A DNA stretch of 64,000 bases from Nocardioides panacis (GCF_019039255.1 NZ_CP077062.1:2356001-2420000); one strand, 5' to 3'; positions 10,455-20,858 are shown, counted from the first letter of the stretch. Notes: generated by a model from the sequence alone, not told the origin. Made by a program: numbers and translations.

Positions 10455-12241
10455 GGGACGCTCACCTCCCCGCTCTCGCTGTCGGCCTCCTGCTCGTAGG
10501 CGTTCACCAGGTCGGCGTAGCCGGGGTTGCGGGCCAGCAGGTCCGCGTGGGTGCCCTGGTCGTCGATCCGGCCGTCGGCGAGGTAGACCACCTCGTCGGC
10601 CAGGGCGATCGTGGCCTTGCGGTAGGCCACCACGACCACGCTGGAGTCCGCGGAACCGGTGCGCAGGGCCGCGAGGATCCGCGCCTCCACCTCGGGGTCG
10701 ACCGCGGAGGTCGCGTCGTCCATCACCAGCAGCCGCGGGTGCCGGACCAGGGCGCGGGCCAGCGAGAGCCGCTGCCGCTGGCCGCCGGAGAGCGTGGTGC
10801 CCCGCTCCCCCAGCCGGGTGTCGAGGCCCTGGGGCAGCGCGGCGACGAAGCCGTCGGCCTGCGCGGTCCGCAGCGACGCCCACACCCCGTCGTCGGAGAC
10901 GTCGGCGCCGAGCGTGACGTTGCCGCGCACGGTGTCGTCGAACAGGAACGCCTGCTGCGCCACCAGCGCGACGTGCTGGGCCAGCGCACCGGGCGCGAGC
11001 TCGCGCAGGTCCACGCCGTCGACCAGCACCTGCCCCTCGTCCGGGTCGACGAGCCGCACGAGCAGGGAGGTCATCGTGGACTTGCCGCTGGCGGTGGCGC
11101 CGACCACCGCGACGGTCCGTCCGGGCTCGACGCTGAAGGTGAGGCCCTGCAGGAGCGGCGGCCCGTCGACGTAGTGGTAGGCCAGGCCGCGCACGTCGAG
11201 CCGGGCACCCGCGGCGGTGCGGGCGATCTCGCGGGCGCCGTACGCCATCTCGCCGGTCGCGTCGAGCACCGCCTGCACGCGCCGGAAGCCGACGACGCTG
11301 CGCGGGAACTCCCCGACCAGCCAGCCGAGCGAGCGGATCGGGAACGACACGATGGTGAGCAGGTAGGCCACCGTGACGACGTTGCCGGGGTCCGTGGCGC
11401 CCATCTCGACCCGCAGCACGCCGACCGCCAGCACGGCGAGGACGCCGAGGCTCGGCAGCGCCTCGAGCACCGGGTCGAACACGGCGCGGATCCGGCCGGC
11501 CCGGACGTTCACGTCGCGCAGGGCGTGCGCCTTGGCCGCGAACCGGGCGGTCTCCTCGGTCTCGCGGCCCAGGCTCTTGACCACCAGCGCCCCGTCGAAC
11601 GACTCGTGGGCGACCTCGCTGAGCTCGGCGCGCAGCGCCTGCGCCCGGGTCATCAGCGGCGACTGCCAGCGCTGGTAGACGATGTTCGTGACGATCACGA
11701 TCGGGAACACCAGCAGGCCGACGACGGCGAGCACCAGGTCGGTGAAGAGCATCTGGGCGACCGCGATCACCATCATCGCGACCGTGCCGACCGCCATCGG
11801 CAGCGGCGCGATCGGCGCCCAGGCGGCCTCGACGTCGGAGTTCGCGTTGGAGAGCAGCTGGCCGGTGGGGTGCTGCTGGTGCCACGACATCGGCAGCCGG
11901 AGGTACTGGCGGGTGACGTCACGCCGGTAGTGCGCCTGCATGCGGTACTGCATGACGCCGGCACCGAGCCGGCGCGCGACGATGCCGACGGCCCGCAGGA
12001 TCGCCACCGCCACGAACAGCGCCAGGATGGTCAGCAGCCCGCCGGGACGGATGTCCCCGTCGTCGAAGGCCGGCAGCACGACGTGGTCGGTCGACCAGCC
12101 GAGCACCCAGGCGTCCGCGACGGTCAGCGCGCCGAACAGCACGCTGCCCAGGGTGGAGAGGGTGAAGATCCAGGGCTCGCGCCGGATGGCGACGCCCAGG
12201 ACGGCGAAACCGTCGCGCAGCGTCCCCTCCCTGTTCGTCAC
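10451..12241 (-). CDS. ABC exporter half-transporter, degenerate-site subunit
   Basis: This is the first gene of the pair, a 596-residue half-transporter with a six-helix membrane domain and an ATPase. Walker A (GATASGKST) and the signature LSGGQRQRLSLARAL are canonical. Walker B reads LLVMDDATSAVD, with Asp in place of the catalytic Glu, and the switch histidine is Tyr (VAYRKA). Its own ATP-binding half is therefore expected to hydrolyse poorly, and it pairs with the LSAGE signature of the partner to form the degenerate site. The start is GTG at 12241. It diverges from the TIGR03085 gene with only 24 nt between starts, so the two promoters must overlap. Confidence 0.9.
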   Translation of the reverse strand: MTNREGTLRDGFAVLGVAIRREPWIFTLSTLGSVLFGALTVADAWVLGWSTDHVVLPAFDDGDIRPGGLLTILALFVAVAILRAVGIVARRLGAGVMQYRMQAHYRRDVTRQYLRLPMSWHQQHPTGQLLSNANSDVEAAWAPIAPLPMAVGTVAMMVIAVAQMLFTDLVLAVVGLLVFPIVIVTNIVYQRWQSPLMTRAQALRAELSEVAHESFDGALVVKSLGRETEETARFAAKAHALRDVNVRAGRIRAVFDPVLEALPSLGVLAVLAVGVLRVEMGATDPGNVVTVAYLLTIVSFPIRSLGWLVGEFPRSVVGFRRVQAVLDATGEMAYGAREIARTAAGARLDVRGLAYHYVDGPPLLQGLTFSVEPGRTVAVVGATASGKSTMTSLLVRLVDPDEGQVLVDGVDLRELAPGALAQHVALVAQQAFLFDDTVRGNVTLGADVSDDGVWASLRTAQADGFVAALPQGLDTRLGERGTTLSGGQRQRLSLARALVRHPRLLVMDDATSAVDPEVEARILAALRTGSADSSVVVVAYRKATIALADEVVYLADGRIDDQGTHADLLARNPGYADLVNAYEQEADSESGEVSVP

Positions 12242-12252
12242 GGTCCCCAGCC

Positions 12253-12258
12253 TAGGGT
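12253..12258 (+). promoter_or_regulatory. -10 hexamer TAGGGT of a leaderless promoter
   Basis: TAGGGT lies 7 nt before the ATG at 12266, so transcription would start at or next to the start codon. There is no ribosome site. No clear -35 is seen. Confidence 0.55.
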
Positions 12259-12265
12259 GGGTGCC

Positions 12266-12906
12266 ATGACGCGAAGCCCCCGGCCGGCACAGCTCGAGCG
12301 CACCGCCCTGTGCGACACCGCCCTGCAGGTCGGCGAGGACGGGCCGACGCTCTGCGACGGCTGGGACGTCAAGGACCTGGTCGTGCACCTGCTGGTCCGC
12401 GAGGGCAGCCCCGCGGCCGCCGGCATCGTGCTCCCCCGCTGGCGCGGGTCACCGACGCGGTGTCCCGGCGGGTCGGCCGGCGCGACTTCCCGGTGCTGGT
12501 GGAGAAGCTCCGCGGCGGGCCGCCGCGGCTGTCGCCGTACGCCGTCCCGCAGCTCGACTCGGTCCTGAACACCCTGGAGTTCTTCGTGCACCACGAGGAC
12601 ATCCGGCGGGCCCAGCCCGGCTGGTCCGCCCGCGACCTGGGCGACCCGAGGGAGAAGGTGCTGTGGTCGATGCTCGGCACCGCCGGCAAGGGGCTGCTGC
12701 GCGGCTCGCCCGTCGGGGTCACGGCCGAGAACGCCATCACCGGCTCCCGCAAGGCGCTCAAGACCGGGGCCCCGACCGTGACGGTCCGCGGGCTGCCGAG
12801 CGAGATCACCCTGTTCGTGTTCGGTCGCCGGGACCAGGCCCGCGTCGAGCTGCTCGGCGACGACGCCGACGTCGCAGGTCTCAACGGGACCTCCCTCGGG
12901 ATCTGA
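12266..12906 (+). CDS. TIGR03085-family metal-binding protein, frameshifted in the sequence as given
   Basis: This is an actinobacterial protein of the DinB/mycothiol-dependent maleylpyruvate isomerase fold (TIGR03085). The start has ERTALCDTAL and TLCDGWDVKDLVVHLLVREGS, with the first metal-ligand His. A later segment has LNTLEFFVHHEDIRRAQPGW, with the remaining His ligands. The halves are in different frames. At about 12434-12438 there is a run of five C after CT, and adding one C restores IVLPPLARVTDAVSRR and gives about 213 residues. Unlike the other breaks in this window, this one is a missing base. The ligands are intact, so a DinB-like thiol transferase is plausible; the substrate is unknown. 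Confidence 0.8.
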
Positions 12907-12922
12907 GCCGGGGCCCGGCTCC

Positions 12923-12928
12923 TAGGCT
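12923..12928 (+). promoter_or_regulatory. -10 hexamer TAGGCT of a leaderless promoter (priA)
   Basis: TAGGCT is 6 nt before the priA ATG, with no ribosome site between, as in several other genes of this window. It would drive priA-hisF separately from the reverse-strand his genes. Confidence 0.55.
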
Positions 12929-12934
12929 GGTGCC

Positions 12935-13681
12935 ATGAGCGACTACCTCGAGCTGCTGCCCGCCGTCGACATCGCGGACGGCCAGGCCGTCCAGCTGGTG
13001 CAGGGAGTGGCCGGCTCGGAGAAGCGCTTCGGCGACCCCGTCGAGGCGGCCCTGAACTGGCAGCGCCGGGGCGCCGAGTGGATCCACCTCGTCGACCTCG
13101 ACGCGGCGTTCGGGCGTGGCCACAACCGCGACCTGCTCGCCCGGATCGTCGGCACCCTGGACATCAAGGTCGAGATGAGCGGCGGCATCCGCGACGACGC
13201 CTCCCTCGAGGCCGCGATGGCGACCGGCTGCCGCCGGGTGAACATCGGCACCGCGGCCCTCGAGCAGCCGGAGTGGTGCGCGGCGGCCATCGCGACGTAC
13301 GGCGACCGGGTGGCCGTCGGGCTCGACGTGCGCGGCCGGACGCTGGCGGCCCGCGGCTGGACCGAGGAGGGCGGCGACCTGTACGACGTCCTGGCCCGTC
13401 TCGACGCCGAGGGCTGTGCGCGCTACGTGGTCACCGACGTCCACAAGGACGGCATGCTCCAGGGGCCGAACCTCGACCTGCTGCGCTCGGTGTGCGCCGC
13501 GACCGACCGGCCGGTCGTCGCCTCGGGCGGCATCACCGAGCTCACCGACCTGTCCGCGCTGATGACGCTGGTGCCCGAGGGCGTCGAGGGCGCGATCGTC
13601 GGCACCGCGCTCTACGAGGGCCGGTTCACCCTCGAGGACGGCCTGGCGCTGACCCGGCCCGCCCGGGACGGCGCCCGATGA
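12935..13681 (+). CDS. priA: Phosphoribosyl isomerase A, predicted dual HisA/TrpF
   Basis: This is a (beta/alpha)8 isomerase for ProFAR in histidine synthesis. In actinobacteria lacking trpF it also isomerises PRA in tryptophan synthesis. The 248-residue protein shows the catalytic Asp near the N-terminus ([18 protein letters not shown]), MSGGIRDD, the PriA-type loop with [10 protein letters not shown] (the Arg/Trp that distinguish PriA from HisA), and the second catalytic Asp in [15 protein letters not shown]. No trpF is seen near trpCBA, which supports dual use. hisF overlaps its stop (ATGA). Confidence 0.94.
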   Translation: MSDYLELLPAVDIADGQAVQLVQGVAGSEKRFGDPVEAALNWQRRGAEWIHLVDLDAAFGRGHNRDLLARIVGTLDIKVEMSGGIRDDASLEAAMATGCRRVNIGTAALEQPEWCAAAIATYGDRVAVGLDVRGRTLAARGWTEEGGDLYDVLARLDAEGCARYVVTDVHKDGMLQGPNLDLLRSVCAATDRPVVASGGITELTDLSALMTLVPEGVEGAIVGTALYEGRFTLEDGLALTRPARDGAR

Positions 13682-14440
13682 CGCTCGCGGTCCGGGTGAT
13701 CCCCTGCCTCGACGTGGACGCCGGGCGGGTGGTCAAGGGCATCAACTTCCAGGACCTGCGCGACGCGGGTGACCCGGTGGAGCTGGCCAAGGTCTACGAC
13801 GCCGAGGGCGCCGACGAGCTCACCTTCCTCGACATCTCGGCCTCCCACGAGGGGCGGGCCACCACGATGGAGATCGTCTCGCGCACGGCCGAGCAGGTGT
13901 TCATCCCGCTGACCGTGGGTGGCGGGGTCAGCGACGTCGCGCACGTGGACGCCCTGCTGCGGGCCGGAGCCGACAAGGTCGCGGTGAACACCGCCGCGAT
14001 CCGCAGGCCCGAGCTGGTGGCCGAGATCGCCGACCGCTTCGGCAACCAGGTGCTGGTGCTGTCGGTCGACGCGCGGCGCGCACCGGGCACCGACTCCGGC
14101 TTCGAGGTCACCACGCACGGCGGCCGACGCAGCGCCGGGCTCGACGCGGTCGCGTGGGCCAGCCGGGCGGCCGAGCTCGGGGCCGGCGAGATCCTGCTCA
14201 ACGCGATGGACGCCGACGGCACCCAGGACGGCTTCGACCTCGACCTGATCCGGCTGGTCCGCGCCGCGGTCACGGTCCCGGTGATCGCGTCCGGCGGCGC
14301 CGGACGGGTCGAGCACTTCGCGCCGGCCGTGGACGCCGGCGCGGACGCCGTGCTGGCCGCGACGGTGTTCCACTTCGGCACCCTGCGCATCGGCGACGTG
14401 GAAGCGCTCGCTCGCCGAGGCGGGGCAGCCGGTCCGCTAG
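13678..14440 (+). CDS. hisF: Imidazole glycerol phosphate synthase cyclase subunit (HisF), frameshifted near the C-terminus
   Basis: HisF uses ammonia from HisH to make imidazole glycerol phosphate and [20 protein letters not shown] (catalytic Asp), [20 protein letters not shown] and ASGGAG are all present. The last codons are out of frame: after [11 protein letters not shown] the text reads GTGGAAGCG, whereas removal of one G at 14400-14401 gives the normal HisF ending ([13 protein letters not shown], stop at 14440) and a 253-residue protein. This break is at a GG pair rather than a long run. Without the correction the frame would read through far into the opposite-strand gene. Partner HisH is 2.8 kb away on the other strand. 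Confidence 0.9.
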
Positions 14441-16761
14441 CGCGGCTGCTTGAGGGCGTACATCCGCGCGTCCGCCGCGTGCACCAGTCGTCCGAACTCC
14501 CGGGCGTCCTCGGGGAACACGCTGATCCCGATGCTGGTGGACACGGTGACCTGCTGGCCGCGGACCTCCGCCGGCTGCCGGACCGCGTCCGCGAGCTGGT
14601 CGGCGATGTCCTCGGCGGTCGCCCGCGCGGTGGCGACGTCCAGCCCGGTGACGGCGACCAGGAACTCGTCGCCGCCGAGCCGGGCCAGCAGGTCGCTGCG
14701 CCGCAGGTGCGACCGCAGCCGCTGCGCGGTGACCTGCAGGAGCTCGTCGCCCCCGGCGTGCCCGAGCGAGTCGTTGACCGCCTTGAACCCGTCGAGGTCC
14801 AGGAACAGCAGCGCCAGCGCGCTGTCACCCACCTGCGCCTCCCACAGCTCGGCCTCGACGCGCTCCTCGAAGCGGCGGCGGTTCATCAGGCCGGTCAGCG
14901 GGTCGGTGTAGGCCAGCTGCTCGATCCGGGCGAGGTAGGCGTGGGCCCGGTCGGTCTCCTGACGCAGCGCCCGCTCGGCCTCGACGCGGTCGGTCACGTC
15001 GTTCTGCACGCCGATGTACTGCACGACGCGGCCGTCGGCGTCGGTCACCGGCGAGAGGTGCACCTCGTTCCACCACGGCCGGCGGTCGGGACCGCGGTAG
15101 TTCAGCAGCAGCTCGCGGCACTCGTCGCCCGCGACGATCGCGTCCCGGATCCGGGAGATGGCGGCCCGGTCGGTGTCCGGTCCCTGGAGGAACCGGCAGT
15201 TGCGGCCGAGCAGCTCGTCGGTCCGGAAGCCGGCCAGCCCCTCGAACGCGGCGTTCGCGAACACCAGCGGGTAGTCGGGCCGGGTCATGTCCGCGATCGT
15301 CACGCCGCTGTTGGTCGCGCCGAGCGCCCGCTCGAGCAGCGCGTCCCCGGTGGTCGCGGCGCGGCCCGGACGGCCCGGCAGGCCGGCCGCGGCGACCCGC
15401 GGGGAGAGCCCGTCGACCGGCCCCGCCTCCGCCGCGCCGGCCGGCCGGGCGGCCGGTCGGGCGCCGACCGGCCGCGGGGCGACCCGGGACAGCAGCGCTT
15501 GGCCGGCCCGCACGACGGTGTCGCCCTGGTAGGTCAGGGCGTACTCGAACATCCGGTCCAGGTCCGGCCCGGTGTCCCCGAGGTCGCGGGCCAGCAGGGC
15601 CGCGTTGAAGTGCGGGCTGACCACGACGACGTCCCACTCGCCGCGCACCGGGTCGTGCTCGGCGAGGTCGGCGCCGCGCAGGCCGGGGACCGGCTCCTGG
15701 GACAGGTCCTCGCCGAGGGTGCAGACGAACCCGGTCCGCTCGACCAGGTCGCGGTAGCGCGCGATGGTGGCCGGAGTGAAGTGGTGCGCGTGCTGGAAGG
15801 TGGAGGCGACCACGCAGGACTCGCCGATCCGGATCGCCTCGCGCTCGAGCTGCTTGCTGAGCTCGACGAGCAGCCGCTTCGGGGAGCGACGCAGCGGCGT
15901 CCCGGGCGGCAGGCAGCCGAACGGCGAGTCCGTCGCCGTCCCGTCCCGGTCCGCGCAGCCCGAGGGCAGCACCAGGGCCTGGATCGGCAGCCGCGGGTCG
16001 GGCTCGGCGGTGGGCCGGCCGAACAGCCAGCCCTGGCCGAGCGTCGCGCCCAGGGCGCGGGCCGTCCGCAGGTGCCGCTCGGTCTCGATGCCCTCGGCGA
16101 GCACCACGGCACCGGTGCGCTCGGCGTAGGAGTTGACCGCGTTCATGATCTCGGCGATCGCCGGTGTCGGCTGCCGCTGCACCAGGCTGAGGTCGAGCTT
16201 GACCACGTCGGGGCGCAGCAGGGGCATGAAGGCCAGCGACGCGGGTTCGGCGCCGACGTCGTCGAGCGCGACGCCCCAGCCGAGGCTGCGGACCCGCTCG
16301 ACGGTGCGCAGCAGCTCCGCCGGGCGCGCGGCGAGCGCACGCTCGGTGATCTCCAGGACGATCCGCAGCTCGCCCGGCGCGGCGTCGGCGATCGCGACCA
16401 GGTCCTCGACGGGTGCGGCGTCCAGCACCTCGGGCTCGACGTTGACGAAGACGGTCAGCGGGGCGAGCAGGCCCTTCTCGACGGCACCGCGGAACGCCGC
16501 CGCCCGGCACGCCTCGTCGAGCTGGGCGAGCAGGCCGGCCTCCCGGGCCGCCGCGAACAGCGCGTCCGGCGAGGCGAGGTCACCCTCGGGGCCGCGGGCC
16601 AGGGCCTCGTATGCCACGACGGCGCCGGTCTGCAGGTCGACGATCGACTGGTAGACGCTGACGACGGCACCGTCGGCGATGACCTCGGCGATCGACGTGC
16701 CGGTGGAGAGCTGTGTCACAGGGGCCCCAGAGATGAGTGCGTGCCCGAGCGGCGGCTTCAC
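14437..16761 (-). CDS. Predicted blue-light c-di-GMP enzyme: EAL-DICT-LOV-GGDEF
   Basis: This is a 774-residue, apparently cytoplasmic protein. Residues about 20-250 form an EAL phosphodiesterase domain with YEALARG, FVNVEP, LEITE, ALDDVG, VKLD and LAEGIE, so all main metal and substrate residues appear kept. Residues about 285-425 match the DICT sensory domain, and a Pro/Ala-rich linker follows. Residues about 475-595 are PAS-like with the LOV hallmark GRNCRFLQG (photoadduct Cys522), NYR, WWNE and GVQ, the flavin-contact Asn, Asn and Gln. Residues 610-770 are GGDEF with an intact GGDEF at 696-700 and the inhibitory RxxD at 687-690. Both synthesis and hydrolysis of c-di-GMP are possible. The start is GTG; a second GTG 14 codons later is an alternative. 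Confidence 0.88.
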   Translation of the reverse strand: MKPPLGHALISGAPVTQLSTGTSIAEVIADGAVVSVYQSIVDLQTGAVVAYEALARGPEGDLASPDALFAAAREAGLLAQLDEACRAAAFRGAVEKGLLAPLTVFVNVEPEVLDAAPVEDLVAIADAAPGELRIVLEITERALAARPAELLRTVERVRSLGWGVALDDVGAEPASLAFMPLLRPDVVKLDLSLVQRQPTPAIAEIMNAVNSYAERTGAVVLAEGIETERHLRTARALGATLGQGWLFGRPTAEPDPRLPIQALVLPSGCADRDGTATDSPFGCLPPGTPLRRSPKRLLVELSKQLEREAIRIGESCVVASTFQHAHHFTPATIARYRDLVERTGFVCTLGEDLSQEPVPGLRGADLAEHDPVRGEWDVVVVSPHFNAALLARDLGDTGPDLDRMFEYALTYQGDTVVRAGQALLSRVAPRPVGARPAARPAGAAEAGPVDGLSPRVAAAGLPGRPGRAATTGDALLERALGATNSGVTIADMTRPDYPLVFANAAFEGLAGFRTDELLGRNCRFLQGPDTDRAAISRIRDAIVAGDECRELLLNYRGPDRRPWWNEVHLSPVTDADGRVVQYIGVQNDVTDRVEAERALRQETDRAHAYLARIEQLAYTDPLTGLMNRRRFEERVEAELWEAQVGDSALALLFLDLDGFKAVNDSLGHAGGDELLQVTAQRLRSHLRRSDLLARLGGDEFLVAVTGLDVATARATAEDIADQLADAVRQPAEVRGQQVTVSTSIGISVFPEDAREFGRLVHAADARMYALKQPR

Positions 16762-16834
16762 CCGGCTGCACGATCCTACGTAAGAACGGACCGCCGCGTG
16801 TGCATTTTGTCCCTGTTCGTAAGCCCCGCCACGC

Positions 16835-17185
16835 TCAGCGGCGTCGCGGCACCAGCAGGGTGACCAGCACCGGGGCGGCCAGCAGGCTGACGACCAGGGC
16901 CGCGAGCCGGGCGGCCCAGTCGGGCCGCAGCACCCAGACCACGACGTTCAGCGCGACCACCAGCGCCAGCACCAGGGACCGCTGCACGCGCCGGCGCCGG
17001 GCCAGCGTGCCGGTCGGCCGGTGGGTCCGGGTGACCCGCGGGAGCCGGTCGGTGGTCGCCCTCCGCACGGCGGTCGCGCGCGCCGTACGCCGCTCCCGGC
17101 GTTCCTGCTCCGCGGCCCGGGCGGCGGTCCGCAGCGCCGTCTCGTGCTCGCGCGCGGCCCGCCGGCGGGCGCGCTCCTTGCTCAT
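16835..17185 (-). CDS. Basic protein with two C-terminal membrane helices, function unknown
   Basis: This 116-residue protein is not recognised. Residues 1-65 are extremely rich in Arg and Ala, probably a helical or coiled cytoplasmic segment. Residues 66-112 form two membrane helices with a short WVLRPDW turn, and it ends in PRRR. It lies just after hisH in the his operon, a place often occupied by a small membrane protein in related genomes. An 11-bp tandem repeat separates its ATG from the hisH stop. The repeat contains further ATGAGC copies, so the exact start is uncertain, but the ATG at 17185 is the only one that opens this frame. Confidence 0.65.
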   Translation of the reverse strand: MSKERARRRAAREHETALRTAARAAEQERRERRTARATAVRRATTDRLPRVTRTHRPTGTLARRRRVQRSLVLALVVALNVVVWVLRPDWAARLAALVVSLLAAPVLVTLLVPRRR

Positions 17186-17220
17186 CGGGGGCTCATCGGG
17201 GGCTCACCGGGGGCTCATCC
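17181..17220. repeat. 11-bp tandem repeat at the hisH / small-protein junction
   Basis: There are three full units and one partial unit of CTCATCGGGGG (one has CTCACC). On the reverse strand each reads CCCCCGATGAG, carrying an ATGA stop/start overlap. The hisH stop lies in the partial unit and the next gene's ATG in the first unit. The array looks like slippage that multiplied an ATGA coupling junction. Confidence 0.8.
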
Positions 17221-17850
17221 CTTCAACGAGTCGACCCAGTTGCGCAGCAGCGCCGCGCCCGCGTCCCCGGACTTCTCCGGGTGGAACTGGGTGGCCGTCA
17301 GCGGGCCGTTCTCCACCGCGGCCACGAACCGGTCGCCGCCGTGCGTCGCCCACGTCACCAGCGGTGCACGGGTCCGGTCGTTGGTGCGCAGCACCCACTC
17401 GCGCACGCCGTAGGAGTGCACGAAGTAGAACCGCTCCCCCGCCACCCCGTCGAAGAGCCGGGTGCCCTCGGGGACCTCGACGGTGTTCCACCCCATGTGG
17501 GGTACGACGGGCGCCTGCAGGCGTTCCACCACGCCGGGCCACTCGTCGAGCCCGGGGGTGTCCACGCCGTGCTCGACACCGTGCTCGAACAGCACCTGCA
17601 TGCCCACGCAGATGCCCAGGACCGGCCGGCCGCCGGCGAGGCGGCGGCCGACGATCTCGTGCCCCTTGGCCGCGCGCAGCCCCTCGACGCAGGCCCGGAA
17701 GGCGCCGACGCCCGGCACCACGAGCCCGTCGCAGTCCATCGCGGCGGCCCGGTCGGAGGTCAGCGTGACGTCCGCGCCGGCCCGTTCGAGCGCACGCACG
17801 GCGGAGCGGGTGTTCCCCGACCCGTAGTCGAAGACGACGACGTCGGTCAC
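17215..17850 (-). CDS. hisH: Imidazole glycerol phosphate synthase glutaminase subunit
   Basis: HisH is the class I glutamine amidotransferase that feeds ammonia to HisF. The 211-residue protein has DYGSGNTRS, the PGVGAF oxyanion region, the nucleophile Cys in LGICVGMQ, and the His-Glu pair in QFHPEKS. It starts with GTG 7 nt downstream of hisB, in the order hisD-hisC-hisB-hisH. Its partner hisF is in the priA-hisF unit on the opposite strand rather than immediately downstream as in many actinobacteria. Confidence 0.95.
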   Translation of the reverse strand: MTDVVVFDYGSGNTRSAVRALERAGADVTLTSDRAAAMDCDGLVVPGVGAFRACVEGLRAAKGHEIVGRRLAGGRPVLGICVGMQVLFEHGVEHGVDTPGLDEWPGVVERLQAPVVPHMGWNTVEVPEGTRLFDGVAGERFYFVHSYGVREWVLRTNDRTRAPLVTWATHGGDRFVAAVENGPLTATQFHPEKSGDAGAALLRNWVDSLKG

Positions 17851-17857
17851 AGGGCGC

Positions 17858-18457
17858 TCACAGGCTGCCCTTGGTGCTGGGGACCCCGGTCTCCCGCGGG
17901 TCGAAGGCGACCGCGTCGCGCAGGGCGCGGGCCACGGCCTTGAACTGCGCCTCGACGAGGTGGTGCGGGTCGCGGCTGGAGAGCACGCGGACGTGCAGGG
18001 CGATCTGGGCGTGGAAGGCCAGCGTCTCGAAGACGTGCCGGGTCAGCGAGCCGAGGTAGGAGTCGCCGATGGTGACGTAGGCCTGCGCGTCCGGCTCGCC
18101 GGTGTGCACGCAGTAGGGCCGCCCGGAGACGTCGACGGCGCACTGCACGAGCGCCTCGTCGAGCGGGACCAGGGAGTCGCCGAAGCGCCGGATCCCGGCC
18201 TTGTCGCCGAGCGCCACGCGCAGCGCGTCGCCCAGCGCGATCGCGGTGTCCTCGACGGTGTGGTGCGCGTCGATGTGCGTGTCGCCCTCGGTCTGCACGG
18301 TCAGGTCGACCAGCGAGTGCCGGGAGAACGACGACAGCATGTGGTCGTAGAACCCGACGCCCGTCGAGACGTCGTGGCGGCCGGTGCCGTCGAGGTCGAG
18401 CTCGACGAGCACCTTGGACTCCTTGGTCGCACGCTCGATGCGGGCCGTCCTGCTCAT
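17858..18457 (-). CDS. hisB: Imidazoleglycerol-phosphate dehydratase
   Basis: HisB dehydrates imidazole glycerol phosphate to imidazole acetol phosphate using a di-manganese centre. The 199-residue protein is the monofunctional actinobacterial form, without the histidinol-phosphatase domain. Metal-binding motifs are present in both repeats: [10 protein letters not shown] and [12 protein letters not shown] in the first, [10 protein letters not shown] and [12 protein letters not shown] in the second. The ATG overlaps the hisC stop (ATGA). Confidence 0.96.
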   Translation of the reverse strand: MSRTARIERATKESKVLVELDLDGTGRHDVSTGVGFYDHMLSSFSRHSLVDLTVQTEGDTHIDAHHTVEDTAIALGDALRVALGDKAGIRRFGDSLVPLDEALVQCAVDVSGRPYCVHTGEPDAQAYVTIGDSYLGSLTRHVFETLAFHAQIALHVRVLSSRDPHHLVEAQFKAVARALRDAVAFDPRETGVPSTKGSL

Positions 18458-19545
18458 CCGAGACCTCTTCCTAGGGTGGCCGTCAGCGCTGTGTGGAACG
18501 CGGTCATCTCCGCGGGAGTGCCGACGGAGACCCGGAGCCAGCCGTCCGGGCCGGTCTCGCGGATCAGCACGCCCTGGTCCAGTAGACCCTGCCAGACCGC
18601 GTGGCGGTCCGCGAACCGGCCGAACAGCACGTAGTTGGCGTCGCTCTCCGCGACCGTGAGCCCCTGGCCGCGCAGCCAGCTCACCGTGCGGTCCCGCTCG
18701 GCGCGCAGGTCGTCGACCCGGGCGAGCAGCTCGTCGGCGTGCCGCAGCGCCACCCGCGCGACCGCCTGGGTGACCGCGGACAGGTGGTAGGGCAGCCGGA
18801 CCACGCGCAGCGCGTCGGTGATCTCCGTCGAGGCGGCCAGGTAGCCGAGCCGGGCTCCGGCCAGCGCGAACGCCTTGCTCATCGTGCGGCTGACGACCAG
18901 GTTCGGGGTCTCCGCGAGCACCTCGAGCGCGCTCGGCGTGCCCGCCCTGCGGAACTCGCCGTAGGCCTCGTCGATCACCACGATCCCGTCGACCTCCGCG
19001 GCGGCGGCGCACACGGCGGTCACCGTCGCGGGCGGCAGGGCGGTGCCGGTGGGGTTGTTCGGCGAGGGCAGCAGCACCACGCTCGGCCGGTGCTTCGCGA
19101 TCACCTCGACGGCGTGCGCGACGTCGAGGGAGAAGTCCTCCTCGCGGTGGCCGACGACCCAGTCGGTCATCGCGTCGCGGGCGTACTCCGGGTACATCGA
19201 GTACGTCGGCGCGAACGACACCGCCGTGCGGCCCGGGCCGCCGAAGGCCTGCAGGATCTGCAGCATCACCTCGTTGGAGCCGTTGGCGGCCCAGACCTGG
19301 GCGGGCGTGACGCCGTGCCCGAGGTAGGCCGCGAGGTCCTCCCGCAGCGCGGTGAACTCCCGGTCCGGGTAGCGGTTCAGCGTGCGGGTCGCGTCCGCGA
19401 CCGCGGCCGCGACGTCGGCGACGACCGCCTCGCTCGGGCCGTAGGGGTTCTCGTTGACGTTGAGCTGGACGGGTACGTCGATCTGCGGGGCGCCGTACGG
19501 CTCGACACCGCGCAGCTCCTCGCGCAGAGGCGCTGTGAAGGTCAC
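18454..19545 (-). CDS. hisC: Histidinol-phosphate aminotransferase
   Basis: HisC is a fold-type I PLP aminotransferase that converts imidazole acetol phosphate and glutamate to histidinol phosphate. The 363-residue protein has [11 protein letters not shown] (substrate contacts), [21 protein letters not shown] and the PLP lysine in [17 protein letters not shown]. It follows hisD by 7 nt and overlaps hisB by 4 nt, so the group is one operon. Close relatives include aromatic-acid aminotransferases, but position supports HisC. Confidence 0.95.
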   Translation of the reverse strand: MTFTAPLREELRGVEPYGAPQIDVPVQLNVNENPYGPSEAVVADVAAAVADATRTLNRYPDREFTALREDLAAYLGHGVTPAQVWAANGSNEVMLQILQAFGGPGRTAVSFAPTYSMYPEYARDAMTDWVVGHREEDFSLDVAHAVEVIAKHRPSVVLLPSPNNPTGTALPPATVTAVCAAAAEVDGIVVIDEAYGEFRRAGTPSALEVLAETPNLVVSRTMSKAFALAGARLGYLAASTEITDALRVVRLPYHLSAVTQAVARVALRHADELLARVDDLRAERDRTVSWLRGQGLTVAESDANYVLFGRFADRHAVWQGLLDQGVLIRETGPDGWLRVSVGTPAEMTAFHTALTATLGRGLG

Positions 19546-19552
19546 CGGCCGG

Positions 19553-20851
19553 TCAGCGCTCCTCGACCCGGACGCGGACGGCCGCGCCGTGACCGGGCAG
19601 GTCCTCGGCCTCGGCCAGCGTGACCACGTGGGAGGCGACGTCGCGCAGCGCCTGCTCGTCGTACTCGATGACGTGCAGGGCCTTGCGGAACGACCGCACC
19701 GACAGCCCGGAGCTGTGGCAGGCGCAGCCGCCGGTGGGCAGGACGTGGTTGGAGCCGGCGCAGTAGTCGCCGAGCGAGACGGGCGCGAAGGGGCCGACGA
19801 AGATCGCGCCGGCGTTGCGCACCCGGCGGGCCAGGGCGGCGGCGTCGCGGGTCTGGATCTCGAGGTGCTCGGCGGCGTAGGCGTCGACGACCTGCAGGCC
19901 CTGCTCGAGGTCGTCGACCAGCACGATCCCGGACTGCTCGCCCGACAGCGAGGTGCGGATCCGCTCGACGTGCCGGGTGGCCGAGACCTGCTTGTCGAGC
20001 TCGGCCTCGACCTCGTCGGCGAGCGTCGTCGACGGGGTGACCAGCACGGCCGCGGCCATCGGGTCGTGCTCGGCCTGGCTGAGCAGGTCGGCCGCGACGT
20101 ACGCCGGGTCGGCGGTGTCGTCGGCGAGGATCGCGATCTCGGTCGGTCCGGCCTCCGAGTCGATGCCGACGGTGCCCTTGAGCAGCCGCTTGGCGGAGAC
20201 GGTGTAGATGTTGCCGGGCCCGGTGACCAGGTCGACCTTGCGGCACGGGCCGGCGCCGTAGGCGAACATCGCGACGGCCTGGGCGCCGCCGACGGCGTAC
20301 ACCTCCTCGATGCCGAGCAGGGCGCACGCCGCCAGGATCGTCGGGTGCGGCAGTCCGCCGAACGCCTTCTGCGGGGAGGACGTCAGCGCGATCGACTCGA
20401 CGCCGGCCACCTGCGCGGGGACCACGTTCATCACCACGCTGGACACCAGCGGCGCGATGCCGCCGGGGACGTAGAGCCCGACCCGCTGGATCGGCACCAT
20501 CATCTGGCTGACCGTCCCGCCGGGGACGACCTGCGTGGTGACGTCCTGCTCGAGCTCGGCCTCGCAGGTGGCGCGCAGCCGCCTCACCGACTCCTCGAGG
20601 CCGGCCCGGATCGCCGGGTCGAGCTGCTCGAGGGCCGCGTGGATCGCCGCGACCGGCACCGCGATGTCGGTCTGCTCGACGCCGTCGAACCGCGCGGAGT
20701 ACTCCGTGATGGCCTCCACTCCCCGATGACGCACGGCGTCGCAGATCGGGCGCACGACGTCGAGGGCGGCCTCGACGTCGAAGTCGGCGCGGGGCACGAC
20801 GGTGCGGTAGTCGGGGGCGGTGGCTCCCCGGAGGTCGATGCGGCGGATCAT
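19553..20851 (-). CDS. hisD: Histidinol dehydrogenase
   Basis: HisD performs the last two steps of histidine synthesis, oxidising histidinol to histidine with two NAD+ and a zinc ion. The 432-residue protein contains [56 protein letters not shown] (zinc and catalytic residues) and [16 protein letters not shown]. The start MIRRIDLRG at 20851 fits the family; the longer frame upstream is unlikely coding because a promoter hexamer lies just before the ATG. It heads hisDCBH. Confidence 0.96.
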   Translation of the reverse strand: MIRRIDLRGATAPDYRTVVPRADFDVEAALDVVRPICDAVRHRGVEAITEYSARFDGVEQTDIAVPVAAIHAALEQLDPAIRAGLEESVRRLRATCEAELEQDVTTQVVPGGTVSQMMVPIQRVGLYVPGGIAPLVSSVVMNVVPAQVAGVESIALTSSPQKAFGGLPHPTILAACALLGIEEVYAVGGAQAVAMFAYGAGPCRKVDLVTGPGNIYTVSAKRLLKGTVGIDSEAGPTEIAILADDTADPAYVAADLLSQAEHDPMAAAVLVTPSTTLADEVEAELDKQVSATRHVERIRTSLSGEQSGIVLVDDLEQGLQVVDAYAAEHLEIQTRDAAALARRVRNAGAIFVGPFAPVSLGDYCAGSNHVLPTGGCACHSSGLSVRSFRKALHVIEYDEQALRDVASHVVTLAEAEDLPGHGAAVRVRVEER

Positions 20852-20858
20852 GCCCGCC

